Origin: Balamuthia mandrillaris
Taxonomy: Eukaryota > Discosea > Longamoebia > Balamuthiidae
Assembly: GCA_031835245.1 (NCBI GenBank)
Contig: JAVKOQ010000235.1
Coordinates: 1 to 64,000 of the forward strand
Direction: 5' to 3'
Length of the DNA stretch: 64,000 nt
Under the pieces are notes generated by a model. The model saw only the letters and a list, made by a program, of their open reading frames with translations, did no database searches and had not been told where the DNA came from. Position 1 is the first letter of the stretch, and every line of letters begins with the position of its first letter. Of this stretch, positions 22,425 to 35,486 are shown in pieces. Both the position numbers and the translations under genes were made by a program.

Positions 22425-25400
22425 ATGTTTTCGCCAAGGCTTCGAAAACGAGGTAGAAGTGCGTCCACCTCCCCCCCTGCAAGACCACATGCTACCTCCG
22501 TCTCTCCCTCCTCTTCTTCTTGCTCTTCTGTGGAAGTAGCCTTCAGGCGGCACGCCTCTTCCTCTGGGGAAGGGATCCTTCCACTCCACCCGTTATCCAA
22601 AACCTCGCCAACCACACTTAACACCAAAGCACGTACCGGCAAAAAGAACCGGACGAAAACGGAGCCTCCTCCTCTTCTCGGCAATAGTACAAAGGGAGGG
22701 AGCTTCCGCCTCCGCAAAAATGTTTCAATTGACCCCAGCTGCTTGGTGGAACCGCCAGCGCAACCTGGCGGCGATGCTCCCCTTCTCATCGCCGCTACAC
22801 CACCGCCCAAGAGACCGCCTCTCACCATCTCACAACAACGGCAACAGCAACCTGCGCAGCAGCAGCCGAAGCAGAGTACCGTTCCCACGCCCCAGAGCCC
22901 CACAAACGCAACCACGACTACACCTGTACTACTACCGCCACTGTTACTACCCTCACAAACACCACCACCACAAACACCATCACCACTCTCTTCAAGAAAG
23001 GGGTTTGCGCGAGAAACGTTGCCTGGCACCGTTCGACCGCATTCCATGGGCAACTTGCACAAGCTCAAATTCCAAGAAGTGCTGCACAGCGTAGCCACCA
23101 GTCCTCAGGTTGTTACCAATTCAGTTCAGCCGGTTCCTCTCTCTTCTGTAAGGCAGGAGCAACAGCAAACATCTTCGCGTAAAGCTGCCACCAAGAAAAA
23201 GAAGAAGCAGAAGTCGGGCAGTAAGATTCTTCCCGCTGGCCAATACGCCATGCAACGCAATCCTACAACCGGTAAATAGTGCTTCGCTTTTATTTTGCTC
23301 TTACTTAACCATGTCACTGACCTTCATCTTCTTCTATTTTTTTTCTTGTCGATCTTTGCTGCCCAATAGGCGATCTGTACTACGTATACTCGCCATCACC
23401 ACCTCTACCTCTTGCTTCTGATGCCCTCCGGGCGTCTAGCACAGAGCCAAGGGATGTCCCAAAAGACCGTCTGAGTTACAGTGGGATTTTGCAGAGTGCC
23501 ACAAGCCAGTTTATTTCTGCTGAGGAAGGGATTGAGCCAATACCTTCGGATGCCAATGAGCTCTGCGAAGAGACTGCCCTACATCTGCCCTTAACTGAAT
23601 CGTTTGCCTCGGTACTGACCTCCTATGCCCTTTCGGTCAACAGTTCCGAACCCGCATCTGCTCGCTCTTCCAAGAGAGGCAGCATTAAGAGGCAGTCCTC
23701 GTCTTTCTTTTATGATGCTTGGTCCTCACCTTCGGAAAATACCTCTTCTTCGTCTGAAACTGACTCAGGTGAGCAGTTTTATGTTTATTTTTTGTTTTTA
23801 AATTATTTTTTATTTTTTATTATTTTTTTACCTTTTTCTTTTACTGTTTTTTCGCTTTCTTTCTTTTTTTCTTTCTTTTTTCGTTTTTCTTTCTTCTTTT
23901 GCTGTAGTCTCTGTCCTCTTGTCTCGTTGTTCGTTTTTGTTCCTACCAACCCGGCTCACTTTTTTTGCCTCAAATATAACACAAACCTAGATGAAGACTT
24001 CATGCTGGATCCATCGTGGGTTGTTGACGAAGACGAACTTGCCTTTCGCCGTGCGTGGGAAGAAAAGAGAAGAAAAAGGAAACACAAACAACAACATAAA
24101 CACAAACAAGAACAGTCACGGAACGAACAAATGAAAGAGCAGCCACACTTTAAACCGTCAACGAAACCTAAAATAACAACAGAGCTTCGAGAGCAAGAAA
24201 AGGAAAGAGAAATCGAAAAAGAACGAGAACTACAACGCCTTTTGCGGTTGAGCGTAGGCCTAAAGCCAAAGCTTGACAAGCAAAAGACAGTCGAAGAGGA
24301 AAACAAAGCACATCGTGGAAAGCATAGTGCCAGCAACGAAGTGAAAGTTGTGAATCCGTTGTATGCAAAAAACCTGCACAAGCGTGTTGCTTCTATGGAC
24401 ACGCATAACTCGCATTCGAGCGATGCGGATCTTGAGCACTCTTCTCGCTCCTCATCTTCCGACACGCGGCACGTCAGGGTTTGTATTGACGAGGTATCAA
24501 GAGGACGGTCCCGCACCCGAAATGAGATAGGAAAATATGGAAGTCTCAGAGAGCGAGGCTTTTCAACTGTAAAATGTGAGCCCGAGGAAGAACGGAGAAT
24601 TGATAGGGAAGAATATAACGCACTTTTCAGTGCTAGTAGCCATGTAACAAGCCTAACACGAACGAACACTGGAAGAAGCCGAAGCTTATCTCCAGGGAGG
24701 AAGCGTGATAAGATTCCGAGGCAAGAAAATGAACAACAAAAGTGGGGAAAAAAGAAGAAGAAGAAGAAGGAGAAGAACAGAAAACCTCACGGTATACGGC
24801 ACAAGACCTACAACTACAAGGAACCAAGGAACAGTTGGAAGGAGGCTGCGACTTCGCTTTGGCTCATAGAACATGAACCTCCCCAGCTAGCTGGAGTTAA
24901 AACGCATGATGGAGTGTTTGTGGACCAACAAATCAATCGAGAATGGAAGGGGACGCGGAAAGAGGAGATACGGAAACAGGAATACGTGGAAAATGAGGAA
25001 GAAAAAATCAAGGAAGCAGAGGAGGAAGAAGAGGAAGAAAAGGAAGAGGAAGGGGAAGATGATATTGTCAGTGCGGCCATTTTATTGAAGAAATACTTCC
25101 CCAGCAACTCACCGAGACAGCACCTTGTCAACAACAGTTCGGATGGAGTTGATATAACGAAGAGGGACATTAAAAGTGACGCAGTAACAAAGCAAGCCCA
25201 CAGCTGTAGGACAGAGGCGGGCCAAGAGCTGTCCCTAGAAGTTAGTGGCAGAAGTGAAAGTGCTTGTATCCCAATCACTTGCTCTTCCGTCACAGTGGCC
25301 CATTCCGACAACCTCAATGAATGCACAAACCACAGCAGAAACGCCCAGAGTTTCTTTTCGGTAAGTTCAGCCCTGCGCTTTCCTGAAGTAGCTAATTGAA

Positions 25401-25813
25401 CTATTGCTCACTTTTATCTATTATAGGAAACACTCACCCACCCACAAAAAGAACTCGGGGCAGAGCAATTGGCAGACTGGCGACAAAAAGAACAACAGTG
25501 GCATAAAGAGAAAAAAGAGATGGAGGCCCGAATCAGTAAGATACGGCTAAAATACTTGGCGTTAAAAGAAAAGTGTAGGGGAATGAAAGACACCGACGAC
25601 ACCCGCTCAACAACAGCCATGCAAGAAGATTGCACTGTGGTGATTAGCAATGGGCATTCAGAGAAAAAGCTCTCCAAGCCTGACTGCTCCCACTGTCAAG
25701 AAAAAGATGAGACAATCCAAAAACTGTTGGCTCTTTTCGCGGAGTTAAACTGCATCAACGCCAAGGCTCAAGCGCTTGTGCGAAACAAAGAAAGTGAACA
25801 TAGTTGTGAATAA
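22425..25813 (+). CDS. Unrecognised large charged protein with coiled coils
   Basis: Four exons: 22425-23271, 23370-23768, 23991-25360, 25427-25813; 1000 aa. The N-terminal third is Pro/Ser/Gln-rich and basic. After NPTTG comes the aromatic stretch DLYYVYSPS, followed by Ser-rich and then Lys/Glu-rich segments with a long acidic run near residue 750. The last exon is a predicted coiled coil ending with a CSHCQEKDE segment and a Leu-rich helix. Intron 2 is T-rich and reads through in frame if retained, so two isoforms are possible. The stop codon lies inside an AATAAA (25809-25814). I do not recognise the family; a scaffold or cytoskeletal role would be a guess. Confidence 0.75.
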
Positions 25814-26075
25814 AATCTTCGGGATTCAGTGTCAATTAATTTTTTGTTGTTTTGCTTTGCTGTAGGTTTGTAGCGTCGACAAAAAATATATAGCCGAGTG
25901 GTCCCGTTACCCACCAGAGAGAAAAAATCAAAAAAATAAAAAAATAAATTGAGAGAGAAGAGAAAGGAAGGGCAAAAAATAAGAGGAAGGAGGACGGCCT
26001 ACTATTTGCTCACCCAACACAAACCACCACCACCCTTGTCGCCGCTGACTTACCGAGTGTCGTAGCTTTACGGTC

Positions 26076-26169
26076 ATGGATATTACCGAAGGGGATCCCG
26101 AAGAGATTTTTGACATGCTGGACAAAATAGGGGAGGGGTAAGTCCACACTACCGCCAATAATGAGCTCC

Positions 26170-26218
<49 letters not shown>

Positions 26219-27875
26219 CTCTCCATTTGTACCATCAATCAACTAACATTCGGTACGAAAAGGTCTTATGGCATTGTGTGTAAATGCAAGAGGAAGTCAG
26301 ACGGTAAGCTTTTTGCCATAAAGTTGATAGAATTAGAAGGAGAAGATGATACAGCCATTCGAAAGGAGATAGACATCCTCAAGGCCTGTGACTCGGACCT
26401 GGTGGTGAGGTATGGTGGTTGCTATAAAAAAGGCAGTACCTTGTTGGTGAGTATTATTACCGTCGTAATCCTTGAGGAGGCACGGCGCAGGACTTCCTCT
26501 TTTCGCCCTTCATTTGGTGGCTAACTTGGTGTTGCTGCTATGTCTTGCGTGTCAGATTGCCATGGAGTTTTGTGATGGCGGATCCGTTCAGGACCTCTTG
26601 AGAATAGCAAAACTCAAGATGACCGAAGAGCAAATAGCCTGTATTTGCGGCCAAATCTTGGAAGGTCTTGTCTACCTTCACTCCCACCACATTATGCACA
26701 GAGACATAAAATCTGGCAACATATTGCTTACCCAAAGTGGCGCCGCTAAACTAGGTACCTGTATCTTCACCGTTTTAATGGCCTCTTCCTCTTCTCTTAG
26801 TCTTCTAGTGCAATGTTGTTAACATGTCCTTCTTTGCCTGCACTACCATCTCTCTCTGTCATAGCTGACTTTGGCGTATCGGCGAGGCTGCAGAGCACTT
26901 TTCAGAAGCGGGCTACTGTTATTGGAAGTCCCTACTGGATGGCCCCTGAGTACGCCTTTCTTAATGCTATTCTCTTTTTGTTCTGTTGTTATCTTATTTA
27001 TTGCTCCTTTCACATATATCAGAATCATTGCCAAATCAAATGAGGGATACGACTCACGGGCTGATATCTGGTCTCTTGGTATAACTGCCATTGAGATGGC
27101 AGATGGTGTACCTCCTAGATATGACATCCATTTTGCTAGGGTATGCCCTTTTATCTCCCCATACTTTCCCATTTCCATTTTTCAACAACATTTTTCTCTC
27201 TCTCTCTCTCTCTCTCTCTGGGATAAAACCCGTTCCGCCTACCACAGGTTATCTTTATCATTCCTCAGCGAGAACCACCGACTTTCAAAGAGGAAGATAA
27301 ATGGTCTAGCGAGTTTAGAGACTTCACAAGCAAGTGTTTGCAAAAGGATTGCACAAAAAGGCCAACAGCCAAAGAATTGTTGCAGGTAGGACCCTCATCA
27401 CAGGCAGTACTTAGGTTTTGTTGTTGAAGCTAATATTATCATTTTTTTAATTTTTTAATTTTATTTATTTACTTATTTATTTTGCTCACCGCACATTCAT
27501 TGTCTTGCGACCGTTAGCACCCTTTTATCAAAAAAGGGCGTGGCAAAAACCAGCTTATCGCCAGTCTCGTGACGCAGGCTCTTCCCGTAATAGAGGAGCA
27601 TCGGGCCATGGTCGCCGCCAAGGAAAGTGCCGAGGATGATGACGACTCCGGAACTATCGTAAAGCGCGTAAGCACTGTAGAAATAAGAGGCGGCGAAGGC
27701 TCCTCTGATACTCTAGTCACGAATGACAAAGCAGGCCCTAATCATATCAAAGGTAGGTTGCTGCCCTCCAGATGCATCTACTCCCGCACGCTCACACTCA
27801 CACTCTCCCACCACTCTTTGTTCGTTTTCTTCCCCATTAGGCCTCGATCTAAGCAATGTGCAAACGTACATGTAA
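26076..27875 (+). CDS. Hippo/MST-like STE20-family serine/threonine kinase, short form
   Basis: Eight exons: 26076-26137, 26263-26446, 26556-26754, 26865-26949, 27023-27140, 27248-27385, 27518-27752, 27841-27875; 351 aa. The kinase has GEGSYGIV (P-loop, split by intron 1), AIKLIE (Lys), [16 protein letters not shown] and GSPYWMAPE, all complete. The N-terminal [17 protein letters not shown], the PQREPPTFK segment and an acidic DDDDSGTIV linker match the MST1/2-Hippo branch. The protein stops about 50 residues after the linker, so the C-terminal SARAH dimerisation domain of Hippo kinases is absent as read; the last coding exon is only 35 nt. Intron 1 carries a long CT repeat. The kinase call is near certain, the Hippo subfamily likely. 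Confidence 0.92.
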
Positions 27876-28658
27876 CTAACTAACTTTAAAATGGATGGTA
27901 ATGCTGGGGATGGAGGGTGATGGAAACATAAAACAAAAGAAAAAACCTACGGCAGAAACCAACGTTGTGTAACATTTTCGATGCCTAGTGGTGGCAGTGC
28001 TGCTGCAGCTGTGGCTGGTTGCCTGTGTTGTTTGAGAAGAAAAAAAATATGTTGAATTCGTTTCGTGTAAACTAAGCCGACAACACAACACAGCTAAGTC
28101 GCTGCCTGCCTGCTGGCAACGCCCGACAACTTTTGTTGGGTTGTTGGTGCAATAAAAAGCAGCAGCAGCAAGCAGTGCGTGCTGCGGCAGCGGCGGCGCA
28201 GACCAAGCTCAATAGGTGAACCCTCAGGCCATACAGCTGTCTCACTTAGAGAAAAACATACAGACAGCTGGTGTGCTCTCAGACAGGTTGTTGTTAATCC
28301 GCTGCTGCTCCTGCACCTGCTCCTGCTCCTGCTCCTGCACCCTGGAAGAGAGGAGTGCAGGCAGGCAGGCAGGCATCGGTAAAAAAAGAAAAACAACCAA
28401 CCGCCGCCCGCCCGCCCGCCCGCCCGCCCAAAGAAGCAACACCTGCCTTGAAACGCTTGGTGCAACCGCCCTCTTGTCTCTTCCCTCCCTACCTCAACAC
28501 TTGCATTGCTTCGTAGCTACGCCCCGCTAATCCGCTTGGGAGAGGAGTGGCGTCCACCCAAAAAGAGACTCTTTGGCTCTATCTTTGCCAAGCAGTACAC
28601 ATCTTCCCCATCTTTTAAAGAATTGTGAGCTAAACAGAGCACCACCAGAGAAGCACAA
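27876..28658. other. Intergenic region with simple repeats
   Basis: This 783-bp gap holds CAG/GCA-rich words (28160-28200), GCTCCT repeats (28300-28340), a CAGG run (28359-28374) and a (GCCC)n run (28404-28429). An open stretch on the minus strand (28094-28465) is built from these repeats and is not convincing. The region should contain the promoter of the ALKBH5-like gene. I see no coding exon. Confidence 0.5.
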
Positions 28659-31600
28659 ATGAGAAACGAAAGTAGCACGTGGGCGGCGTTGGAGGCTTGC
28701 CCTGCAGCCAATGGAATAGACACCAGAAGCGGTTCCCTCTATCTCCATCCTACCGACGCTATGCTACTGCAGTGCACGACGACATCCCTACCCCAACCTC
28801 AACTTGAACCTCAACCACAGCAACTACTAATGGCCGGCAGAACATTTGCAAGAAGGCTGGACGGCAACATCCCCGAACAGCAGGCCAACTACAACTCCGG
28901 AGGTTCTCTTGCCGCAGCTGATCCTGGCTCCTCTATCTCTCCTCCCTCCCACTCCTCTTCGCAAGAGCCAAGCGTTGGCAGCTCACAGGAAAACAAGAGA
29001 GCTTGCGATCTTTGCGACAAGTGGCTAGAAGAAAGGTCGTTGGGACGACCAGCCTCCTATGACCTCCACTCTGTACTCCCACTTAAGTGTGGGGAGTGCT
29101 CCAAGGCACGTATTTTCCAGGGTTGGTTGCTGGAGGTCATTGTACCTTCCCCGCCCGCCTATGCCCTCCCGCCCTTTTTCCGTACTTTTTTTTTTCATAT
29201 TTATGCTAACTTTAACCTGGACATTTGTATTCCTTACCTGACACAAACCGTCCGGTCGCACACTAGAAAGGCTATGGAGGCGTGTCCTACGTGGTGGAAT
29301 CAGAATGTCAGCAGGGAGAGACAGTGCGAGGCAAGAGTTTGCAATATCGTTCGTTGCCACATCCGGTCTATCGACCGTGCAACCTCAAAGCTTCCCCCTC
29401 TCAGTACTTGACGGACCGGTTTGCACAGGTGATAAAGGATGGACCGGCTGTCCTCACTTCCATGAGCGGAGAGGTCCACACTGTCAATGAAGTGAGAACT
29501 TATCTGCTACGCCGAGCAGCCAGAAAGCATCTCTACGAAACCATTCAGGTGGTAACTGGCCTTGCTGAGATTCGCAGCCAAATCAACGACAAACGTGAAA
29601 TATTTTTGCATTACAAATACCACCCAGAGCTGGTGATCGTTCCTTGCTTCTCTCCTCACACCCCTTCACCGTGCAGCCCTATGGTTGCGGGGTCTGTCAT
29701 GGAGGACACCGACGCCTATTTGCGCCAATGCATCGAGGAAAGCGACATTCAGATTGCTCTGCTGATCCGGAAAGGAACAAATAAGCCCTATGGCTACACT
29801 TGGAACTGCCGTCTCGAATTGTACGTGACTTCCAAACGCCTTTGGGAGTCGCTCACCCCTCAAAGGCGAAACGAACTCAAGTATCTCCAGGAGTGTATTG
29901 AAAGCACAATGCTTATGTACTTTAAACGCTGGAATCGTTCGATAGATTGCAGCCCCTCTGCCCCCGAATGCTCGAAACATCAACAACCACAACAAGAAGC
30001 TTCTCCTCTCGGCAAAAGCAAGAAACAATATCGGCTTTGCATGGTTGGAATGAGCGACATATTTCGCATAGAGCTGATCCCTGTAACAACTACGGTATTT
30101 GCCACAACATCACTTCCCATAGAGGAAGCGTTGCTAGACGCCGAAGCAAAACTTAAAGAGATTATTGTTGACAATGACGATGCTCCTGTAACTGCCCAAG
30201 AGATGCGGTGCGTTTTCCTTCCTACTGTCCTTCCCTATTTCCTTTTCCCCTTTCTATTCCTCTCATCGCTGCACGTGTTGCTGACCGGCATTGCATTTAA
30301 GGCCCAAATCATCTTTATTAAGGGAACAAACCCGAGTGCGCAAATATACAAAAACGGAGTGGCATTTCCCTGTAGATAATATACCCAAAAATTTCAACAA
30401 GAAACTTCACCATGCAAACCACACTGGTCATGCGTCCACTAGCAACGAGCACGCAGTGCCCTTGGGTCCTCCTGTTGGTGTTACTACGTATAACGACTTT
30501 TTTAGCGAGGAAGAGCTGAACGCAATCGAGGTACGGGCACCACACTATCCTCATCCAAAATTTTATTTCTTTGTCGTTTGTTTTTTTTGTTTCTCAAATA
30601 TTTGGCAGATGGAAGCCGATGTAACCGACTCGGATGCCAAAGATGGCAAATATGCAAGCATGCCCAATACCCACCAATCTACCCACAAAGGCAAAGCCAA
30701 TCGCCTCTGTCGCACCAAGTTTTTCTTTGCTGCACGCTACCTGTGGACCAAAGAGCAAATGGAACAGCCTGATTCTCACGTCAGTGAAGGTGGAAATAAT
30801 CTATGAGATCAAGTATTGTCCCACATTGTTAACAATTGTTTCCTGTTTATGATGCAGGCATTAGAGCTGATGTTGCTGCTCCTCCCACTTGGATGAAAAA
30901 CTTGGTAGAGAAGCCTCTCGCAGAGGCTGCCCTGATCCCCGAAAATTGGGTAAATGAATACGCAATGAACATTTACCATGATGGAACAGAAGGCCTTGGA
31001 CAACACTACGATGACAAGAAAAGGTTTGTGGGATATATTGCTTCAGCTGAGTGGAAAAAACCCTGCACATACAACTGACCCCAGGCCGTTTTGATGCCAT
31101 AGATTCCAGCGCCCAATTTACTCCTTACGGCTGTTCTCCTCTTCTCGTCTTGCCTTTGGTAGCAAAGATTTTTCTATGACCAACTCGCTGTTTTTTATTC
31201 CGATGCCACGAGGCTGCATCACAGTTCTCGAAAAGGATAGCTACGCGGCAGATGGGGTGAAGCACTGCATTAGACCTGTGGACATGGGTATGCCCCTTCC
31301 CTTTCCCTGTCGTTTGATTTCCTTTTTGCTTAAGATGTCGGTCAATCATAGGAGGAAAATGTGGTGTCGTTATCCTTCGGCAAATTCATACCGACTTATT
31401 CAAAGAAGCTAAGGAACGAGAGCTCCGTCAATGGTTCATTCGGTGGTTTAAATATCTTGTGGACACCGAGGGGCTCTGGAGTTGCATGCGCAGCCCAGAA
31501 GAAATTCAGTCGACAACCAATAGTGTTATCGAAGCTTTCCTTCGAGAGGAGATTACAGAGCATTCCTTAGCTAATCTCAACGAGTGTGATCTGAAGATGT

Positions 31601-33045
31601 TAGGATTCACTAAGATGGGTCCTCGTAAAATTGTTTTGGCAGCTATTCATAAGCTCAAAGGTTTGTAGAGGAATTTTTTTCATTAGGAGCCTTGCTATCC
31701 TCAGTACACCAACTTTGCGCGTTTCTCAGAGCAACTCACAGGGGTGCCTTTACCTGTCCACATGCCATGCAACTGCACCTGTTCTGATTCGTTAGATCAG
31801 AGACGCCAAGTGGCAATAATCGCCCCAGTGGAGGTGGATAGACGCAGGCAGCAATCGCGCGGGGATTCCATACTATCCCATCAACTTTTACAAGACACTG
31901 AGGAAGTTTTGGAATCAGGAAATGCATCTCAACCTCCTTCATTCGATTCTTCTCCTTCACCTTCTTCCTCCTCTTCCTCTTCTTCCTCTGCTTCTACGTC
32001 TTTGCAGCAAGCAACCCTTTTCTCACCGACGACTCCTCCGGGCAACAAGCGACGAGATTTGCGAAAGAGTGCTCGGAGACGTTCGGGAGCCTCCGAAAAG
32101 AGCGCGACAAAAATCGTATACTCCTTTCCTTCTCCATTTTCCTCAACCACTGGCTTTCCTCTTCCGACATCCTCTTCCGGTGTAACTGTGCCGTCATCCT
32201 CATGTTCAAAAGAGCATGAGGCAAAGCTCTTAACACCACCCATAAAGCAGGCCACTCCCAAAGAACTTGATTCTGCCCATCAATACTCAAGCACGTCCTT
32301 TTCTTCAACGGTTCCGTCATCTATCACCAATCTAATGCTGCCTGCCTTTTCTGCTTTTCCATCCCGAAGTTCCTCTTCTTCAACCTCCAATATTCCACTT
32401 AAAGAGAATGATTTGCGCTCACTGCCTTCGTTGTCTGGTACTCCTTCAGTTTACTCAACTTATCGGAATAGCGGTGGCAGTGGCAGCAGCTCAGTTCCCT
32501 CTCCTCTGGCCAAGTCATTGCCCTCAACTCAACGCACACCTCTGGCCACGCTTCAATATGCAAACAGCGCTACCAGTGCTCCAACCCACCACCCACAAAC
32601 TCCCTCTACGTCAACTTCCATAGCAAGCCACCAGCCACCTACCCTTCCTCCTCCTACCTCAAGCCACCCCCTTCACCGTGGTTCCATCGGTCACTCCCAT
32701 CCTCAACAACATCATCCCTCTTCTTATGCGCACCCCTCTCCTACCACTACCTTTGGTCCTGTCCATGCTGTTCCCTCTGAGGGCCTTACTTCCTGGTCTT
32801 CTTCTTTTTCAACAATCCCATATGCCTCTACAAGCCCACAAGGGAGCTTATTTCCCTTACCCCATCCCTCTCGATCCTCATTTGCTTCTTCTCCCCTACC
32901 ATTCCCCCCAATGTCTTTACCCCCCTCCCCAGCTCTTTATTCTTCCTTCCAACCTCCATCATCGCATGCCTACCCCTCTACTCCTGCATCCCTTACCATC
33001 ACTGGGCATCATCCGAATGAGCAACGCAAACGACAGAAACTTTAA
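28659..33045 (+). CDS. ALKBH5-like 2-oxoglutarate/Fe(II) RNA demethylase with SAM-like domain
   Basis: Eight exons: 28659-29109, 29271-30207, 30302-30530, 30609-30789, 30858-31023, 31103-31287, 31352-31660, 31730-33045; 1257 aa. Residues about 560-740 match the AlkB fold of ALKBH5: RTKFFFAARY, an IPENWVNEYAMNIY strand, the iron triad HYD (about 650) with distal His in GVKHCIRP (about 708), RPIYSLRLF, a SYAADG segment and VVILRQ with the 2OG-binding Arg. ALKBH5 removes m6A from mRNA. Before it lie a CDLC...KCGEC putative zinc site (about 115-150) and about 330 residues I do not recognise. After it, residues about 775-820 resemble the C-terminal helices of a SAM domain (LNECDLKMLGFTKMGPR). The last 430 residues are Ser/Pro-rich and disordered. 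Exon 1 ends before GTATTT; a GC donor 4 bases earlier would be an alternative. Confidence 0.88.
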
Positions 33046-33363
33046 AATCGTTTTGGCTGTTATTTGATTCATGAAGTGCTTTCCAATATTTTTGTGTGGG
33101 GGAGGAGCTCTATGGAATTGGTCTGCTGCTGACTGATAGCCCCGCAAGGATGTTTAATCATTATTCCTAATGAACGAATGATGAGGCTGCAGATGATGAG
33201 GTTGATGATTATCATTAATTAGCTCAAAAATGAGGCCCATTCTATTTTCGTAACGTTCCTTCCCTCTGCCCAAAACCCTGGTACACCCCTGCAACAACAA
33301 CAACAACACAAGTGGATAGAAGAAACCCAGTCCAAGGTTTGTTCGTTGGTGCCCACCACTTAC
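33046..33363. other. Intergenic region
   Basis: This region contains the 3' flank of the ALKBH5-like gene, an ATGATGAGG-type short repeat near 33178-33205 and an (ACA)n run at 33294-33309 just upstream of the next start codon. No coding exon is seen. Confidence 0.5.
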
Positions 33364-35486
33364 ATGGCTGACAGAGAGGAAGTGAAGGCCGTCGGCGAAT
33401 CTGACTCGGAGGATGTAGGAGCAAGCCCACAGGGCCAACTGGTTCGAAAATCAAAGAAAATACTCCCAAATTCGCGTACGCAGCCACTCTTTAGTGTTCT
33501 CCCTCTTCCTTCTTCTCCCCTCTTCCCTTCAACAGAACATGTAACCTTTTCTAGCAGAGTCATTGCGTACACTCTCCCCCGTGGTTGCGCGCAAAAAGAA
33601 GAAAGACGTGTTACGTCACCTCTTCCACTCTACGGAACAGCCTACCCGTGAGTTCTCCCTCTCTCGCGCATCTCTTGTTACTTCCTCATCTTCTTCTTCT
33701 TCCTCGTTGTGGGCAGTGCCTCTAATATTGATTGTGGTAATTAGCTCCAAAAGTGGAGGCCACTTCGCAGTGGCGTTCAACAAGAACTGAGAGTTCTCGT
33801 CCACCTTCGCTTGTGCGGACGTTAAATGAGGTGGCCGCTCAAATAGAAGGAGGCAGAATATTATATGAACAAGATAGACGGTTGCAAGGGGGGAGGTCCG
33901 GCAGCAGCCCTCCTCCGGCTACCATCGCTGTTCGTCGCTATCACAAAAGAAGTGGCTCGATGGACCATACCCAAAACAGCATGGGGTTAAATGGAAGGCA
34001 CAAACATGTGGCTAGTGCCCCGTCAGAAGAGAGGCCACACGCAGTCCCGGTACGAGGAAATATGGGACGACCGCTACCTGTGCCAATGCAACCCAGACCC
34101 GAGGGTCCCATTGCTCCTCCCTCTCGCCAACAATCTGTTGCTTTTGAAGACCCCTCTGGTTTGAGCCGTGCTCTTGAATGTGGTCTCGAGCACAGCCCTC
34201 TCTTCAGCCAGTTGGCCAAGTATAGTCAGTTACAGCAGGAACAACCGGAGCCGGAAGAAAGCGAAGAAGATGATCATGACAAAGGGGAGGATGAGGATGA
34301 TGAAGAAGAAGAGGAGGAATACGCAGATGATGAAAACAACGAAGCAGATGGGTTTAAAACTGCAATTCATTTGGAAACGGATAAAATCCAATCAAGCAAG
34401 GAATCGGGTATTACAAAGACTGCGCTGATCAAACCCTCTGCCGCTGCCCTGCAAGGTTAGTTTATTTGGCCGTTAGAAAGCAGGTCTCTTTACTCACCTT
34501 ACATGCTTGCCAGATCCAGCCGTGATTGCCCATAATGGAATATCTGGTAGTCCTCCCAGATGTGTAGTGACAGCCTCCTCGCCAACAAGCAGCCAAAGGA
34601 CTTTGAGAAAAGGAAACAAGAAAGTCCCTCCAACCCCGCTTAAAGCTCGGCCTGTGGACCCTCCAGCTCCTCCTTCCCTCACCGACGAAATGCAAGGACA
34701 GGCTGGCCATCTGCCTGTTACCAACTCTCCACGCGGTGGTGATTCCGTAGGGGTTTGTTGCTACACCATCTTATCTCATTTCTTGTTTTGCATAACCCTG
34801 TGCCTCTCTTTCGCTACAATAGAAACCAATTCCTCCTCCTCGCCGAAGAACTAATCTCGTGATGGACGCAATCAATGCTGCAAGCCACGAATTTGACAGC
34901 AAGCGAAGCGCCCTTAAGCATGCCATCCCATCTCCCACTGGTTTGCCCTCCCTGGCTCTCCTCTACTCTTTTGCTGGGGAAATGAAGCGCCCTATCATAG
35001 TATTCACCTAATCTTTAACTTTCTGTCCACCTTTTTCATTCTGCAGGAGTTCGGCCAGATGCTCCCCCTGCTCCCCCTTCCTTGACAGAAACGAACGACT
35101 TTGCTTCTTCTTCTCCTTCCCCCTCTTTTTCTGCTGCCTCTTCTATACCTTCATCTTCACCACACGTCCCTCCACCGCCACCTACAGTGTGGACACAACC
35201 AAATGGTTCTTTGTCCACTACCTCATCATCGTACCCACCACGTCTACCCGGGACAGCTCTGTCCCCCGAAGATGAGAGAAGGATAGAAAAGGCTAACAGG
35301 CATCGTGGATTGGTGCTTCATACCCCCGAGTCATGGAGCCAGCAACCGAGAAAGGCAAGAGGGACCACTGGGGTCGATTTTGATGCCATAAACAATCGTC
35401 GCTTGTTTTGGCAAAACATGTCAGCCATGAATTCTGAGGCGAACGGCGGCACAACCACGCAAGCGGCCGCCAACGATAGTTGTTGA
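33364..35486 (+). CDS. Unrecognised proline-rich, acidic protein
   Basis: Six exons: 33364-33475, 33558-33647, 33745-34455, 34514-34752, 34823-34940, 35047-35486; 569 aa. Nothing matches a family I know. A basic segment (VARKKKKDVLRHLF) lies near residue 50, a long acidic run (EESEEDDHD... to EEEEEEYADD) near 240-265, and Pro-rich linear motifs repeat: PPAPPSLTDE and PPAPPSLTET occur in exons 4 and 6, a likely internal repeat or docking motif. Several PxxP sites could bind SH3 domains, and the PH/triple-SH3 protein at the other end of the window is a possible but unproven partner class. The protein is mostly disordered. Confidence 0.72.

Noticed and set aside
22418-23098. 226-codon Cys/Gly/Val-rich ORF on the minus strand
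   Set aside because: It is antisense to a Pro/Ser/Thr-rich coding exon, with composition as expected from the complement and no start context or motif.
28094-28465. Arg/Cys/Gly-rich minus-strand ORF in the gap before the ALKBH5-like gene
   Set aside because: It is built from GGGC and CAGG simple repeats with no splice partners or motif.
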